The position numbers were made by a program, and so were the translations under genes. A stretch of 7,419 nucleotides of DNA from an uncultured beta proteobacterium (GTDB taxonomy: Bacteria > Pseudomonadota > Gammaproteobacteria > Burkholderiales > Rhodocyclaceae): assembly GCA_903933395.1 (NCBI GenBank), contig CAIZKA010000398.1, positions 1 through 7,419 of the forward strand. The letters run 5' to 3'. Under the pieces are notes generated by a model that was not told the origin of the DNA, did no database searches, and saw only the letters and a program-made list of their open reading frames with translations. This document shows positions 6,217 through 7,419 of the stretch, piece by piece. The stretch's first letter is position 1. Every line of letters starts with the position of its first letter.

Positions 6217-6394
6217 GGACGGCCAACCGGCACTCAAAATTCCGGGACGTTGATCAGAGTCATGCTAAATCGATTTGCTGTGCCCACGATTGCAAACCTT
6301 GAGTCGCCGGAGAACACCGGCCCTTGACCGCGCCTCACGCGCTGCAGGAGCACCAGTGACATCCTCCGGGCATTCTTCGGGAACCAGATCTATT

Positions 6395-6422
6395 GAACCC
6401 GCAGCCGGTTGCCGGCCGGTTC
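6395..6422 (-). terminator. Two-part hairpin at the 3' end of the cNMP-binding gene
   Basis: An outer stem, GAACC (6395-6399) with GGTTC (6418-6422), encloses an inner stem, GCCGG (6404-6408) with CCGGC (6412-6416), with a TTG loop. It overlaps the last base of the minus-strand stop codon. There is no U-tract, so intrinsic termination is possible but not shown. The following 6217-6394 contains no gene that I recognise. Confidence 0.4.
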
Positions 6423-6889
6423 TACTCCTTGATATCGTCCTCAAACACGGCTGGATTCGCTTTTTGATGATCAAGATGGATAAGGCGCTTTACCAGGATG
6501 TTGATCAGACAATCCCGAAACTTGACTTGCAATGGCAAAGGCAGTTTGTCCAGTTTGTTACTTTTGAGGACAAAGCAAAATGAATCTTCAAGTGCGATGA
6601 CATTTGAAGTTCTCGGGATCTGAATGAGAAATGAGATTTCACCGAAAACATTCCCGGCTACCATCGTATCGAGAAATTTCTGCGGATTGCTGTTCTTGGT
6701 TACGCTGGCAGAACCTTTGAGCATAACGAACAAGGCATTGTCGTCTTTTTCATTTTCCCGAATAAGAAACTCGCCGGCTCTATAGTTGGAAAAGAAATGC
6801 GGCATGCCCAGCAATACCTTTTTCTCCTCATCGGCAAATTTTTCGAAAAATTGCGTCTTGTCTAGAAGCGATGGCAAATTGCCGTACAT
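6422..6889 (-). CDS. Stand-alone cyclic-nucleotide-binding domain protein
   Basis: The 155-residue product starts at 6889, with GAGGTG 5 nt before the ATG. It is one CAP/CRP-type cyclic-nucleotide-binding domain: FFEKFADEEKKVL at the N-terminus, then a beta-roll with AGEFLIRENEKDDNALFVMLKGSA-type residues (38-62). The phosphate-binding cassette follows at 83-96 (GEISFLIQIPRTS), with Glu84 and Arg93 at the positions that contact ribose and phosphate in CAP. A C-terminal helix ends in EDDIKE. No helix-turn-helix, kinase, channel or cyclase part is attached, so it would sense cAMP or cGMP and act through a partner. Its GC content is about 43% by counting, against roughly two thirds in neighbouring genes, with AT-rich codon choice; this suggests transfer. 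It lies between two copies of repeat Y. The ligand is unproven. Confidence 0.87.
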   Translation of the reverse strand: MYGNLPSLLDKTQFFEKFADEEKKVLLGMPHFFSNYRAGEFLIRENEKDDNALFVMLKGSASVTKNSNPQKFLDTMVAGNVFGEISFLIQIPRTSNVIALEDSFCFVLKSNKLDKLPLPLQVKFRDCLINILVKRLIHLDHQKANPAVFEDDIKE

Positions 6890-6904
6890 GACTTCACCTC
6901 ACGG

Positions 6905-6928
6905 AAAACAAACGGCGATTCATCGCCG
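6905..6928 (-). terminator. Terminator-like hairpin in the leader of the cNMP-binding gene
   Basis: On the minus strand CGGCGA-TGAA-TCGCCG (6928-6913) is a perfect 6-bp GC-rich stem with a 4-nt loop, followed by TTTGTTTT (6912-6905). This is the classic intrinsic terminator layout and ends only 15 nt before the ATG, just upstream of the Shine-Dalgarno. It could end an upstream transcript, now missing, or act as an attenuator for the gene. Confidence 0.55.
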
Positions 6929-6985
6929 GAACCAAATCGAACCTGGGCTGAAGGCAGGAATTCAAGCAACCAGACGCGAGTATCC

Positions 6986-7007
6986 TTGACCGCACAACCC
7001 CGGTCAA
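6986..7007. promoter_or_regulatory. 22-bp inverted repeat upstream of the cNMP-binding gene
   Basis: TTGACCG (6986-6992) and CGGTCAA (7001-7007) are perfect inverted copies around an 8-nt spacer, about 100 bp upstream of the start at 6889. The symmetry suits a dimeric regulator. It does not fit the CRP (TGTGA-N6-TCACA) or FNR (TTGAT-N4-ATCAA) consensus. Confidence 0.35.
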
Positions 7008-7284
7008 CACGGAGTTTGGTCCTCAAGTTTCCGCAAGGCTTTGAATTCCGCGTCAGATATGGGCGTTTTGCGAGTCAGCGCTGAAAATCGGACGGATCGG
7101 GTGCCCCGGAACCCCCCTTTCCCGTGAGGGGAGGTATTCCCGGTTACCGGACGATGCGCTGTTCGTGCTTGACCTCGGGTTGAGACCGGGCGGGCATATC
7201 CCGCTGAGGATCGTCGTGCCCCGGCCCGTCCCCGGCAGGCCCGTGGCTCCATCAGATGTTTGATCCCTCCGCCCCGGGCTTGCC

Positions 7285-7323
7285 GGTACCGCCCTGATCG
7301 CCGTGTCGCCGGCGCCGACTTTC
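7285..7323. repeat. Dispersed repeat X, copy 2
   Basis: This is the partner of 3995-4033 (30 of 39 identical). Here X is followed after 3 bp by repeat Y copy 2, whereas copy 1 of X is followed by other sequence. X and Y are therefore separable modules. Confidence 0.6.
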
Positions 7324-7326
7324 ATG

Positions 7327-7379
7327 CTCGGGCATATCCGAATTGCGTCCTATGCGGATGGTCGTTCATCGGCCGAAGC
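7327..7379. repeat. Dispersed repeat Y, copy 2
   Basis: This is the direct partner of 6164-6216 (44 of 53 identical, offset 1163 bp), bracketing the low-GC cyclic-nucleotide-binding gene. It runs close to the window edge, so its right end cannot be judged against flanking genes. Confidence 0.7.
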
Positions 7380-7419
7380 TGCCAGTCGCTCATGTTGGAT
7401 GAACTTCTGCGTCGTGCCC

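Larger units (their letters stand above)
6890..7419. other. 530-bp tail region without a recognisable gene
   Basis: Short open frames exist on both strands (for example minus 7053-7325 and 7004-7252, and plus from 7324 to the edge). None has a ribosome binding site, family motif or consistent codon bias that I can support. The region holds the leader hairpin and inverted repeat upstream of the cyclic-nucleotide-binding gene, then repeat X copy 2 and repeat Y copy 2. The stretch from about 7080 to 7300 is GC-rich, unlike the gene beside it, so the composition changes back within roughly 7000-7080. Confidence 0.6.

Noticed and set aside
6265..6474. Minus-strand open frame of 69 residues overlapping the end of the sensor gene
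   Set aside because: It starts inside the cyclic-nucleotide-binding gene in another frame, crosses the two-part hairpin and has no translation signal or family pattern.
6322..6993. CCTTGACCGC at 6322-6331 and 6984-6993 as possible target-site duplication around the low-GC gene
   Set aside because: A single 10-bp match across several hundred bases can arise by chance, and it does not coincide with the dctP breakpoint or with inverted ends.
7053..7325. Minus-strand open frame of 90 residues, starting within repeat X copy 2
   Set aside because: There is no ribosome binding site or recognised motif. Its first residues (KVGAG-x-TA) match a frame across repeat X copy 1 only because the DNA repeat is shared.
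1..7419. CRISPR array, tRNA or rRNA genes
   Set aside because: No regularly spaced repeats, no tRNA-like cloverleaf with CCA or T-arm motif, and no conserved rRNA sequence were seen on either strand by eye.

Overview
The window reads as chromosomal DNA from a high-GC proteobacterium, most likely a betaproteobacterium of the Rhodocyclales/Burkholderiales type. That placement is an inference from three things: strong GC-rich codon bias, a DUF1631 protein, and a phasin-like gene beside ordinary metabolic genes. No rRNA, tRNA, CRISPR array or recognisable transposase is present.

Left part (1-1760). A 3'-truncated alpha/beta hydrolase and a 75-residue membrane protein lie on the minus strand. They are divergent from a plus-strand, phasin-like protein with a very basic tail. 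The divergent spacer carries a 9-bp inverted repeat and an unusual cluster of CTAG tetranucleotides. The phasin-like gene converges on a long minus-strand gene for a DUF1631 protein of 710 residues, with GC-rich hairpins between them.

Middle part (3894-5746). A 359-bp spacer with pieces of dispersed repeats separates the DUF1631 gene from a plus-strand two-gene operon. The operon encodes a ketopantoate reductase-family (PanE/ApbA) oxidoreductase and, 15 bp downstream, a DEDDh 3'-5' exonuclease with a GTG start.

Right part (5822-7419). The last third of a TRAP-transporter solute-binding protein gene (dctP) remains on the minus strand. It breaks off at a repeat that recurs 1163 bp further on. 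Between the two copies lies a gene of about 43% GC for a stand-alone cyclic-nucleotide-binding domain protein, with its own leader containing a terminator-like hairpin and an inverted repeat. Base composition, flanking repeats and the broken neighbour together suggest an acquired or rearranged segment. The last 530 bases hold no gene that I recognise.

The gene functions do not form one evident pathway. The most distinctive feature is the family of short modular intergenic repeats (called X, Y and Z here) at gene borders, one of which marks the dctP breakpoint. I found no clear sign of a wholly new multi-gene system; the repeat-bracketed cyclic-nucleotide-sensor segment is the best candidate for follow-up.
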